In this document: positions 10,292-22,978 of the stretch, in pieces
How positions within the stretch are numbered: position 1 is the stretch's first letter
Layout: each line of letters starts with the position of its first letter
Assembly: GCF_000090795.2 (NCBI RefSeq)
Contig: NW_003546294.1
Coordinates: forward strand, 195,576 to 231,002
Source: Amphimedon queenslandica
Taxonomy: Eukaryota; Porifera; Demospongiae; Haplosclerida; Niphatidae
Length of the DNA: 35,427 bases
Direction of reading: 5' to 3'
Made by a program: the position numbers and the translations under genes
The notes under the pieces: generated by a model
What the model saw: the letters and a program-made list of their open reading frames with translations, nothing else
Database searches by the model: none
Told to the model about the DNA's origin: nothing

Positions 10292-11779
10292 ATGCCAGTT
10301 AAGAATAGGAAAGTGGCTCTAATGGGATTCAGAGCTGTTGGTGAGGGATGACTCATTATGCAACACTTTTAAAAATACTTTCTCTTTCATTGTCTCCTCT
10401 AGGGAAGTCATCTCTGACCATCCAATTTGTTGAAAATCATTTTGTAGATTCATACGATCCAACTATTGAGAATAGTGAGACTTATTAATGATTAAATGCA
10501 AAAACCTAATTTATAAAATCATTTTTTCTTTCTCCCAGCATTTCAAAAGTCCGTATCTTACAAAGGACAAGATTATTTAATTAATGTTGTAGATACAGCC
10601 GGTCAGGTACATGCTATAACAGTAATGGAAGGAGCATGATTGTGATATAAACTTTGTTATTTTCTATATTTTAGGACGAATATTCTATATTTCCTCGCTC
10701 ATACACAGTTGATGTTGATGGCTACCTTCTAGTGTATTCAGTTACTTCAATGAAGAGGTAATAAGCTCATTATAATGATCCTGTACAATAACATACACCT
10801 TGTGCCAAAATGGAAGATGTGTCAGCCATTTTTTGTGATTCAATCGTAATACAAATGACCAAGAGTTGTGGATGATAATTATCACCTTATATATCAATTT
10901 GAAAATAGCCATAGTCCAATGGTATTTGACACCAATGTTCACACTATTGTTTATAAGGGCAAGCTCCAGCCAATGACATGGTACTAGGGAGTTTCTTTTT
11001 GTTATGAATTACACCAGACTTATGGTTGTATAATTTATGTTGTTTTCTCTCTTTTTCTCTTTTCTTCTTTAGTTTTGACACAGTTAAGGTAATCCGTGAT
11101 AAGTTACTGGATCAAAGTGGAACAACAAAGTATGTGCTAGCAAATTAATTTATGCATTATTATTATTATTGCCAATAGCATTCCATTAGTTCTTGTTGGT
11201 AATAAAACTGATTTACACATGCAAAGGTTAGTAACAACAATTACCGTATAGCGGTTTTTTTGAGGATAATAATTTTCGCAAATGACCCATATCCGGAAGT
11301 TCACAGAATTAATTTTCACGAATTTCAACTATTCTGCCATATTGTACCTTATCAAATTGATTTCCAAGGAATTAAATTTTGTGGATCTTGAAAAATACAC
11401 AAAATTTGCAAAAATTTGTTATCCTCGAAAAAACCCACAATACGGTATTACTGTCATTCTTGCTTTCATGTTATATAATTTGTTATACATAATTATTACT
11501 AAGAGTAGATGATAAACCCTAAGCCCTAGAATATCCTCTACTCTCGTTATTACTTTAGAGTCATATCAACAGAAATGGGTAAGAAACTAGCAGCCGATTG
11601 GAAAGCGTCTTTTGTTGAGTGCTCAGCAAAACAAAATGAGGTAAGTACTTGTTTATAAGATACATGTTTTAACAATACACATGCACATGCAGGGCGTTGA
11701 AGAGATATTTCAAAAAATATTACAGCAGGTGGAACAGGTACAAGGGAATGATCCTGAGAGTGGCTGTACTATATTGTAA
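10292..11779 (+). CDS. RHEB: RHEB small GTPase, complete
   Basis: GTP-bound RHEB activates mTORC1 at the lysosome and is switched off by TSC1/TSC2. Exons: 10292-10340, 10403-10474, 10539-10606, 10675-10757, 11073-11129, 11179-11226, 11559-11640, 11693-11779; 181 aa (human 184). The G boxes are clear: GFRAVGKSS (P-loop with the family's Arg, not Gly), effector [23 protein letters not shown] and SAK. The [10 protein letters not shown] and YSVTSMKSF segments are characteristic of RHEB rather than Ras. The CaaX box is CTIL, whereas human is CSVM; a final Leu favours geranylgeranylation. It converges on MLX, with 209 bp between stop codons. Confidence 0.96.
11242..11448. mobile_element. MITE with TACCGTAT ends in RHEB intron 6
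   Basis: Terminal inverted repeats: the left reads TACCGTATAGCGG then a T-run and GAGGATAA; the right, reverse-complemented, TACCGTATTGTGGG then a T-run and GAGGATAACA. About 207 bp, probably a TA target, no ORF of note. It accounts for most of the 332-bp intron. Confidence 0.7.
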
Positions 11780-11988
11780 TTACATGCACAAAATTATGAC
11801 TGGCTTTCTATTGCTGTCTCTCTCTCTCCCTCCCTCCCTCTCCCTCTCTCTCTTTCTCTTTTAATTATTATTAAATATAAAATTATAATAATAATTATTA
11901 TTACACATAATTATAAGCTACCATAACTGCATGTATATGTACAAGTTTGTGCCAGAAAGTTATAAAACAAAGTTTTGACATAGTTATA
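11780..11988. other. convergent 3' gap RHEB/MLX
   Basis: Contains a CT-rich low-complexity tract at about 11813-11861 followed by ATT-rich sequence. No gene. Confidence 0.5.
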
Positions 11989-13332
11989 TCAACTAGTATT
12001 GCCTGATGTCTGTGGCGACTGTTGTTGTAGCTTTAGTGTATCGACTCTTAGATTAGAGAGAACTATCTCACGTAACGTCTGAGAGAGAGGAGACATAAAA
12101 GAGGGGGAATTGATGTATGATATAATATATGTACATCTCCTCTCTCTACTCTTTAAGTGCATACCTGTGGTTTACAGCACTCCTCTAACCAGTTTATAAT
12201 GCAGCTGGAGAGAGTATCAAAGCTAGTGACATCGATACTAGAGTTGAACGATTGAAATAACTGGTCAGCAATCCCACGAAACTTAACGCAAAGAAGACAT
12301 TCATAAAATATGTAACAAGGTACTATATTCTTACTACAATAAACTTGACATAGTCAGGAAGTTGCTGTGAATTGGTAGCAGCCTACACAATAATAGTAGA
12401 TACATTGTAATTAGAGTATTCATCAGTCTTCAGTGTAGTCTTACTGTGTTCTGATGGGCCCTAGCTATTTGCTCATAGTTTCTATAGAAAGGAATGAACA
12501 AGGAAAGGAGTGGACATATCTGTACTTACTCTTTCATGATTGATAGTGCCTTGACTTCTTTTTCTAATTCTTCAACTTGATCTTGCTGTTTTATGGCTTG
12601 TGAGTGTAAATACATTATATAATCTATTGCTGAGAGAGAGAGAGTAAGGGGGGAATTGTACTATTTTGTGTTTAATAATTTACTTCTTTGGAGGATGACA
12701 GCTCTGCTTGGCCTATTACCAGCTGATGATGGACGACAAGTTGGAACAAGATCCAGTAAATGAGCATAACCATTCTAGCAAAGAGATGAGAATAATGATG
12801 ATGATGATGAAATTTTTGTAATGGTAGATCTACTTTGATTAAATCCCTTCTCTTCTGTTCATTTATTGAATGAATGTCTCGTTTAGTTAATTTCTGATCT
12901 GGAGGGGGTTCACCAGATATGTTTCCATCTGATTCACTCTCTGGAGAGAGAGGAGGAGGAAGAGAGAGAGAGAGAAGAGGATTTACAGAATAATTAATAT
13001 TTTAATACCATCGTGATAATGGAATTCCATTGATGAGCTCTTGTAGAGTGGTTTCTACAAAGATGGTTGCAATAAAGCTGCAATAATACAATACACATAC
13101 GGATGAAGAAGTATCAGTGTGACCAACAGAAGTAACAGAGCCATTGGGCGAATCAAGAGGGGAGTGTTCAAGGGAATGCTGCCATTTTAAGATAAAATAA
13201 AACACAAATACCAACCCACTTTCCTAGTTTACTCACATCATGCTCAATGTTAGAGGTGGAAGAGCTAAAGGAAGAGTGTCTGTGTGGATACTCGTACGCC
13301 TCAGTTTGAGAAGATTTCCTTGAAGACGCCAT
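11989..13332 (-). CDS. MLX: Max-like protein X (bHLH-zip transcription factor), complete
   Basis: MLX dimerises with MondoA/ChREBP (and Mad-type factors) to bind CACGTG-type elements and set glucose and nutrient responses. Exons: 13332-13237, 13178-13101, 13054-13009, 12940-12834, 12774-12684, 12629-12530, 12481-12445, 12382-12335, 12281-12165, 12078-11989; 269 aa. The basic region and helix 1 read KRDIHSINEQKRRDLIKNGY, then LLDLVPTC, SRAVILQRTIDYIMYLH and a zipper that ends MKENYEQIARAHQ, all as in MLX. The C-terminal domain (VKFIVFRGIADQLFQSFNSS, WLEECCKPQTLREIV) is the MLX/Mondo dimerisation and cytoplasmic-localisation region, which excludes MAX and MNT. The N-terminus is Ser-rich. For exon 3 the downstream acceptor is required to keep frame, leaving a 46-nt intron. 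Confidence 0.94.
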
Positions 13333-13545
13333 CTTTACTCGTAGGTGTGTTACGGGGGGAGTGTTAGGGTGTGCCAGACCCCTTCTATAACAAATCCATT
13401 TTTAACTAGACCTTTAGACCCCGTGTGTTTGTAACGTAATAAAAGTTTAACCGCAACAGCAAATACCAGGGCCTTCTTGTTGACAGGATTTAGCAGCCAT
13501 CTGTCCTCTCTGTTTGTCTCGCTTAGTCTCTCTGCAGTCACAGAA
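13333..13545. promoter_or_regulatory. divergent MLX/LASP promoter
   Basis: 213 bp between start codons. It contains a G-run GGGGGGAGTG at about 13353 and GGGTGTG near 13367. No TATA box is evident. Confidence 0.45.
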
Positions 13546-15559
13546 ATGAACCCGCCTTGCGCTAGATGTAAGAAGACCGTCTATCCTGTTGAGAAATTCA
13601 ACTGCCTTGATAAAGTAAGATACTGTAAATTGATCAAAATTGAAAGCACATGAGAATTATAGCAGCCATTTACTACTAAAGATAGAATGAATTGTGTACA
13701 TTAGAAGTTGGCCAGTTTAATAAATACTCAGAATAAATACACATGCTTTTCCTCCACCCCATTGTGTAAATGGTTAATTTTGTTGACTAATAATCCATAT
13801 TTTCCTTCCCTTCCCTCCCCTCTCTCTTTCTTTAGGTATGGCATAAGGCTTGTTTCACATGTGAAGTGTGTAACCTAAAGCTCACAATGAAAACATACAA
13901 AGGATACAACAAGCTCCCATATTGCAACACGTAAGGAGTTAAGCCATTATTTATATTCATTATGTTTGGGTTGATTAGTAATGTCAATCATTGTTGTTAT
14001 TATTGTTAGAAAACATAGCCCTTATGTACTAATATGGTAATGTTATGGCTTTTTCAGGGGTTCCTAGCACTATTTAAAGAGCCAGTTATGGGTCTGAACC
14101 AGTGTGTGGGGGGGTTGTTTGGTCTGTGGCTACATTAGAGTAAACAAGGCCTTATGTTCCTTGTGGGTCAATTAGCATTTGATTTGTCAACTGCCTTTTC
14201 TCTCTTTATGACGTTTACTCTCTATATAATGTCTCTCTATTTCTCTTTCTCTTTGTTGTCAGGGTCCTAGCCAGGAACTTGAAATGGGGGGAGGTTTGTG
14301 TATTGCTTCGCGCGAAGTGCATGGCAAAAAAATTGACAATAACAGACGTGGTTGGTTGGCCAGGTCTTAATCTACATAAGCACTGACTGAGCCTTGTCTT
14401 TTCATAAATGGCTATTTGTGGTTCTCGCTGCTTCCAAACGCTAGTCCTGCTTCTGCAGTACTACTTTTCAAGCCAGGAGCTAATCTATAAATTTTTGCAG
14501 CTACGACACGAGGTTCTCTGAACCCTCCCCTGGCTATAGGCCTGGTTGTACATGTACATGCACATGAATTTTTATTGTGGTGTATACACAAAATATTATA
14601 TCAATCATACGTACACTACACTGTACATATATAGCATGCACACATCATACATACATACATTATAATCATTTATACATGATTCATACATACGTACGTACGC
14701 ACAATGCATTCATACATTTATACATGACATTGTATATGCATGATGAATGTGTACAACACTATCATAATGTTGTCTTTTATTTTAGACATTACCCAACTAC
14801 AAAGTTTACTCAAGTAGCTGATACTCCTGAAAACAAGCGCCTTGCGAATCAGACTAAGCAGCAATCAGATGTAAGTCTAAGAGAAAGAGAATTAAGAAAA
14901 GGGAGAAATAAGAAAGAGAAAGATTTGATAAATTAGAATTATTTTTCGTTAATAGCTTGTTTATCGTAAAGATAGAGAAGAAGCATTGAAGCATTTCACC
15001 CAAGCCTCCGATTCCGTTGCAACAAGACAGGCTCAGCAAGCCGGCAAACTTGCCTCCAATATTGGCTATCAAAGTGCACCCCATGAAGTTGAGGGTCATA
15101 GGCCCCCACCTCAGAGCTACAACCCGCCTCAACCTAGCTACAACCCGCCTCAACCTAGCTACAATCCTCCTCCGCCTCAGAGTTACCAGCCTCCTGCTCC
15201 TCAGCCCAGCTACCAGCCGCCACCTCCTCAACCCAGCTACAACCCTCCTCCACCTGTAATTGTTTTTAAATTTAAACAGTTGTCCTTTTATTAGTATTCT
15301 ATTAATCTTTTAATAGGCCCCAGCTCCTAGTGGCCCTCGTTGGACTGCCGTGTATGATTACGCTGCTGCTGATGATGATGAAGTTAGCTTCCAAGAAGGT
15401 ACAAACAATTTTTAATGTCTTTAACTTCTTTCTTTCTCTCTCATGCTAGGTGATCATATAATTGATGCTGAAGTCATTGATGATGGATGGATGGAAGGCA
15501 CTGTAGAGAGGACGGGCCAGAGAGGAATGCTTCCTTCCAATTATGTGGAGAAAGTTTAA
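13546..15559 (+). CDS. LASP1: LIM and SH3 domain protein (LASP/LIM-nebulette family), complete
   Basis: LASP proteins bind F-actin and link it to zyxin/VASP-type partners at focal adhesions and cell edges. Exons: 13546-13614, 13836-13930, 14786-14870, 14956-15255, 15317-15398, 15450-15559; 246 aa (human 261). Residues 1 to about 60 form one LIM domain ([40 protein letters not shown]). A nebulin-like stretch follows ([13 protein letters not shown], then VYRKDREE). The linker, about residues 107-157, is an array of SYNPP/SYQPP units separated by Gln/Pro. A C-terminal SH3 domain follows ([39 protein letters not shown]). Only about one and a half nebulin repeats are evident, against two in human LASP1. 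Intron 2 carries a mobile element. Confidence 0.94.
14260..14544. mobile_element. 285-bp MITE with CAGG ends in LASP intron 2
   Basis: The left end is CAGGGTCCTAGCCAGGA; the right end, reverse-complemented, is CAGGCCTATAGCCAGGG, so the inverted repeats are imperfect. GTTGT flanks both sides (14255-14259 and 14545-14549), a probable 5-bp target duplication. It has no transposase ORF; the superfamily is not assigned. Confidence 0.65.
15111..15255 (+). repeat. coding tandem repeat in the LASP linker
   Basis: Units of about 21-27 bp, such as CAACCTAGCTACAACCCGCC, repeat in frame and give PQPSYNPP and PQPSYQPP peptides. Near-identical neighbouring units point to recent slippage. Confidence 0.8.
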
Positions 15560-15900
15560 AATGGCGAACATTTATTTTGCTCCTACTTTTCTTATTAATA
15601 ATAATCGTCTTGATTATCATTAGAGTATAATTCATTATTATAGAGAAACAACACTTTATTAAATATGTCGATTTATTATTAGTAGTAGTATTACCCTTTT
15701 TGATGTTTTTTGTTCTCTTTTTTTTTCAATTGAAATTTATGTGCTGTGTACATTCTATTGCAGTATATTAAGTATCCCGGAGTGTGTCAACAGTATGCGG
15801 AGGTAGGCATGTGACATCATGATTTATGATGCAATAACGAGCCACGCCCTATTAATAATTATATTTTCCACGTGAAAAGGTGAAAAAAACTCAAGGAAAA
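15560..15900. promoter_or_regulatory. LASP 3' flank and cathepsin D promoter
   Basis: The only same-strand intergenic gap apart from those around the SDR genes and the left-edge gene. Near cathepsin D there is CCACGCCC at 15842-15849 and an E-box CACGTG at 15869-15874, only 27 bp before the ATG. On the minus strand it reads TCACGTGG, which resembles the lysosomal CLEAR motif. Expression control by TFEB/MITF-type factors is an inference. Confidence 0.5.
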
Positions 15901-18705
<2,805 letters not shown>

Positions 18706-18841
18706 GAGAGGCAGGATAGAGAGACTACATACATGTAGCTGCTAAACTCAATAGTCATTAAGCTCAATTATTGTTTTTTGTTGATTACTTTCAGGACACA
18801 CATTTTAAGTTATCGTTTGATTTTGAATCACAATCAACTAA

Positions 18842-19504
18842 TCAGTGATATGGGTGAGCCTCGTATAAATAAGTGGGTGTGTCCTCAGCTAAAATCGTAG
18901 AATTACATAACAAACTGTTCCCATCATTGGATGGTGTGGAGGTGGTCAAAGGATTAAAAATGGTTTCGTCTTGAGTTTCTGTTCTACCTCTAGTTGATGG
19001 AGAATTAATAACGTCAACATTTTCATCAATGGGCGGGTCACTTGTGGGTGTGGCTTCGGGTAATTGATGAGGGACTGCTACAAATTCAAGAACTGCTCGT
19101 TGTTTAGGATTACCATGACAACTGTCCTCGCTATTGGTCGGTTGTTTGAAGAGTGCCCGAGGAGGGAGGGTGGAGCGAGTTCTGGTTTTCTTTCTTTTAA
19201 CAAATATATCATCAACTCCATCAAACTGGGGACTAACCTGTTGAAATTATTACATACTAATTAACACAGTAGGTATATTGCGCACAATACATATAGTAGT
19301 ACTAATACTCACCCAATTAACAGTATTTGAGCCATTAGAAGGTCCATTTTCCTGATGGTTTAAGACTTTAACTTGAATTACTGGCGGAGTAACAACTTTC
19401 CTCCCCCTCCTAGTCCCTCTGACGGGTGGAGGTGGAGGAGGAGGGGGACATTCAAAATGTAGTGTAGGCTTCCATGCCATAGGAGCACAGATATGCGTTA
19501 CCAT
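18842..19504 (-). CDS. RHNO1: RHNO1-like protein (RAD9-HUS1-RAD1 interacting), complete
   Basis: In human, RHNO1 (RHINO) binds the 9-1-1 clamp and TopBP1 to support ATR signalling. Exons 19504-19313 and 19237-18842; 195 aa (human 238). The protein is low-complexity: a Pro run at residues 20-27, a basic patch RGTRRGRK, then, across the splice junction, NWVSPQFD. That is the position and sequence of the clamp-binding motif SWVSPDFD of human RHNO1 as I recall it. Near the C-terminus ILAEDTPTYLYE resembles human VLVKDTPEDKYG, but the basic helix after it in human is missing. Order and spacing of the two motifs agree. It diverges from SMARCE1 across 125 bp. The call rests on short motifs; a reciprocal profile search would settle it. 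Confidence 0.65.
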
Positions 19505-19629
19505 CGACCAAGATACATGAAGATATCACTTGGAAGACATCTTTAACATTATAACCACGCCTACCACAGCTTTTTGCGCATGCGCAGTTGGTCGGTCATT
19601 TTAACCCTTTCGCTACATTTTAGAAAAAG
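19505..19629. promoter_or_regulatory. divergent RHNO1/SMARCE1 promoter
   Basis: 125 bp between start codons, with CCACGCC at 19555-19561 and TGCGCATGCGCA at about 19575-19586, the NRF1 palindrome core. Confidence 0.6.
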
Positions 19630-21436
19630 ATGGCGGGCATGCAGCCACCACCTCATTTTCCTTATTATCCAGCTGCCGGTCCGTCTATAGGAGGTAAGTC
19701 TACTAGTCTAGCGAGTTAGCACTTTAAATCACATCACCTTCCCCCCTAATAGTTGGACAGTATCGCTCTCATTATCCTACATCAGCTCCACCAATGCAGG
19801 TAGATGATAAAACAATATTAATTCATTCATTTTTGTTCCAACATAGAGTATGACATCACATTGGAATCTTCCTCCACCTGCTGCACAGCAGTCTCACATG
19901 CCCCATCATCACTCAAGCATGGGAGGAGGTGGAGGCAATAAAAATAAAGCCATGCCTGGGGGCCCTATGGTAAGTAATCAAGTTAATTTACGACATAAAA
20001 TATATATATATATTTGATTAAAATTTAGGGTGCTTTAAAACCACCTAAAGCCCCTGAGAAGCCGCTCCTTCCTTACATGAGGTACTCCCGTAAGATGTGG
20101 GAGCATTTTAAGAAAAGTGAAGGGACTGATCTGAAGGTTTGGGAGGTCGGGAAAATAATAGGACAGAAATGGAGGGAGCTCTCTGATGAAGACAAACAAG
20201 TAAACCAGAAGTTTTAAATAGTTTTGGTTTTACTTTTTTTATTATTAGCCTTATTTTGATGAGTATGAGGCAGAAAAAGTTGTATACGATGAAAACATGA
20301 AAGCATATAAGTGTTCATTTGCTTATAAACAATACCTTGAGGCCAAGAAAATAGGTGAAAATTATAAATAAATATTTAAAAACTAGCAATTACGGTATAT
20401 TATTGATTATTAGCTGAAAGACACGCTAATTCTAACTCACCTGGGCCACATGGTTACATGCCTGATTTAGCTCCACCCCCTCCTCAAGTTATAGCCCCAC
20501 CCAGACACCCCTCAGGTAGCGACCCACGTCTTGTAATGTTACAGCAACAAGAGGAGGACGATGGTGAGAGAGGGAAGGAGGGATAAAGAAACGGATTCTT
20601 TTATTCTTTTTTTTGTAGAAGATGAGTACATTACTACTAAGCAGTTGGCTTCTTCAAGATATCATCGTAATCATCGCCTGATGCGAGAGATATTCAGTGA
20701 TTCAGTTCTCCCTGATATAAAGTCATCCGTAACAATGTCGCGTATTGATTCATTGAAGCATCAGTCAGCATCACTCTCTGCTCATCAGAAGAAACTTGAA
20801 GATGAAGTGAATCAATTGGAGGCTAGATATTCTGAGAAAAGGAATCAGTTTCTTGATGATGCAGAGAAATTTAGGAAAGAACTAAAAAGAGTGAGTAATC
20901 GTAGAGCACATTAAATAGAATTGCTACATGAAATATCTCAGCTATTTTAAACAAATTCATAAAAAATCTGATTTTGATTGGAATCAACTGAAACTTTCTA
21001 CACAACTTAAGAGCATGCATATGCATCAGGAAAAAATTATAAAACTGAAGAATTTTCTTGTAGTCATTTTTGGCGAAATTCGGCTGAAGACTCTGTACTG
21101 TAGTACAGGGACTTTGGCCTGATTTTAAAGCAACTTTTAAAATTTGTAAAAAAATCAGTTTTGATTGGAATCAATTCAAAATTTCTACACAACATAAGAA
21201 CATATATGCATTAGGGAAAAAAAATTACAAAACTGAAGAATTTTCTTGTAGTCATTTTCGGTAAAATTTGTTAAGAATCCTGTTAGTACCTGTTAGCCCT
21301 AATCTTACAAACAACACCTTTGTCTTATATATAGATTCAAGATAATCCTCCTTCAAGCTGGAAGAAAACTCCCGTTCAACTGTCCTCTAAGGATATCCCT
21401 GAGCCAATTCCATCGGCTAATTATCATAAAATGTGA
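19630..21436 (+). CDS. SMARCE1: SMARCE1/BAF57 SWI/SNF subunit, complete
   Basis: HMG-box subunit of BAF/PBAF chromatin remodelling complexes. Exons: 19630-19693, 19753-19799, 19847-19969, 20029-20199, 20249-20354, 20414-20563, 20619-20890, 21335-21436; 344 aa (human 411). The N-terminus is Pro/His/Gly-rich. The HMG box spans about residues 85-150 ([56 protein letters not shown]), as in BAF57. A kinesin-like coiled coil lies at about 225-310 ([16 protein letters not shown] and a long Glu/Lys heptad region). The C-terminus is short, without the long acidic tail seen in mammals. Confidence 0.93.
20936..21290. repeat. two direct copies of a dispersed ~190-bp repeat in SMARCE1 intron 7
   Basis: Copy one begins near 20950 and copy two near 21140. 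Both contain TTTTGATTGGAATCAA, TTTCTACACAAC and GAAGAATTTTCTTGTAGTCA. A third, more diverged copy is at 6680-6860. Confidence 0.75.
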
Positions 21437-21565
21437 TGGACTCATACTTACTCAAAACTCACTCAAAATTCATTAATTTTCATCGCATGGTAGTTTTAAT
21501 TAATAAAAAGTAAAAGTGAACAAATCACTAATAATAAATACTACTACTCTTAGCAGTCTGAAATG

Positions 21566-22768
21566 TTATTCTTTTTTCTTCACCTCTTCTTGTGCAGCAA
21601 CAAACTCCTTGTACTGTCTGTCAGTACCAAATAGCCAGTCCCACCACCGGAAAGATGAGCTGTAGTTTCCATTGAAGTTCTTATGATGGAAATCATGAAA
21701 TCTCACACCTATAAGGAATAAAGCATAATGAGTACAACAGTGACTAAATAGCATCACTATAGTTTTTTTTACCAGCATAGCCAGGAATGAGGTTAAGTGG
21801 GTTCAAGTAGGGAAAGTCGTATCCAGAATGAACTTCAATAGTTTCCAGTAGTCTAACAAACATCCATAGCCACATGAAGACCACATGGTTGCAGAACAAA
21901 AGGACACCAATGAAGAATCCTGCACCAAGGACTAAGAAAGAAAGAATGAGACATCAAATGCTAAGTCTGCAATGGCATGCAGTTTCAAACCTAGTGTCTC
22001 TATTGGGTGCGCATATTCAGCTACCATTCCAAATGGTGCTTGGTAATGATGATGAACTTTATGCACATATTTGTAAATGCTTCTGTGGTGAAGGAGCTGA
22101 TGGATGAAGTAATGCCACGTGTCCTCAATCACAAGACAAAGGAAGCAGTTAAAAAATAGCATGTACCTATAGTTAATGTATAACAATGATCAATGCTTGG
22201 TGTACAATATATTGTATACTATTCATACCATCTAGGCATTGATTCCCAGTCGTATTGGACTCCCATTATTTCATTGTAATAGAATAGACCTGATATCATT
22301 GGAGCCTACGTATAATAATAATAATAATATATGCATGTAGGCCTACTGTGTTACATACTTGTATGATAAAATGGTTAAAAAGTAATTGCAAGAAACACTT
22401 CCACTGTCCATCAACAGACTCTGGTTTCTCCTAAAATGCAATCGATAATCACTACTGTACTTAATTTATGCTACACTTCTCACTCGCTGTATTTTGTATT
22501 TCTGCATGAAGGGAAGGAACTGAGCAAGGAATCCAGGCAAGCAGAGCCCAAAGTACGAAATCTGCAATGATACAAAATAATGCAACCATCCATTTATCAG
22601 TACCTCGTGTATTATTACAGAGAACCAGAAAGAGATTGTAAAACGGGAATAATTGGTGGTCATATACTTCCAAGATGGCTCCAGTAAATAATCATCAAGG
22701 GGATTGGTTATATTTCCTACCAGCTCCACTGTGTCGTACAATGCAGAACCAAATATGTTCAGAGGCAT
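21566..22768 (-). CDS. MSMO1: Methylsterol monooxygenase 1 (C4-methyl sterol oxidase), complete
   Basis: An ER di-iron enzyme of the fatty-acid hydroxylase superfamily that oxidises C4 methyl groups of sterol intermediates. Exons: 22768-22604, 22561-22484, 22430-22359, 22305-22229, 22166-21991, 21931-21773, 21708-21566; 289 aa (human 293). The three His boxes are present: [22 protein letters not shown] and [16 protein letters not shown]. Multiple hydrophobic segments match the ER-membrane topology. Other matches to human include [23 protein letters not shown] and EYAHPIETL. The first intron is only 42 nt, a multiple of three without a stop, so retention would insert 14 residues absent from human. 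Convergent with SMARCE1, 129 bp apart. Confidence 0.96.
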
Positions 22769-22978
22769 TTTGAATTATTTTTCTCCTTTCTGACTTTCTT
22801 TCAGAGCTTCTCGTATGATATAAACGTTGCTAATGTTGCTCTAATCATGCTCCGATTCATCAGGTGATCGCTCCATTTTAACAAGCCACGCCTCTTATTT
22901 GTTTTTAACACCCACTCAAGAAAGGTGTGGCTCGTTATTGTTTGTTTTGAAGAATTGTTTGTTTTGAAGAAAATCAAA
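22769..22978. promoter_or_regulatory. divergent MSMO1/coiled-coil gene promoter
   Basis: 210 bp between starts, with CCACGCC at 22886-22892 and GTGTGGC at about 22925. No clear sterol-response element was recognised. Confidence 0.45.

Noticed and set aside
13055-13077. Upstream acceptor for MLX exon 3 (adds 23 nt)
   Set aside because: It would put the bHLH exon out of frame; the downstream TGTAG acceptor keeps phase.
14854-15231. Arg-rich 125-aa minus-strand ORF opposite the LASP linker
   Set aside because: It is the antisense shadow of the Pro-rich tandem repeat; the plus strand encodes the LASP linker in phase with LIM and SH3 exons.
22466-22603. Continuous 100-aa reading of the MSMO1 N-terminus through the first intron
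   Set aside because: The extra 14 residues are absent from human MSMO1, and the segment has proper GT-AG ends.
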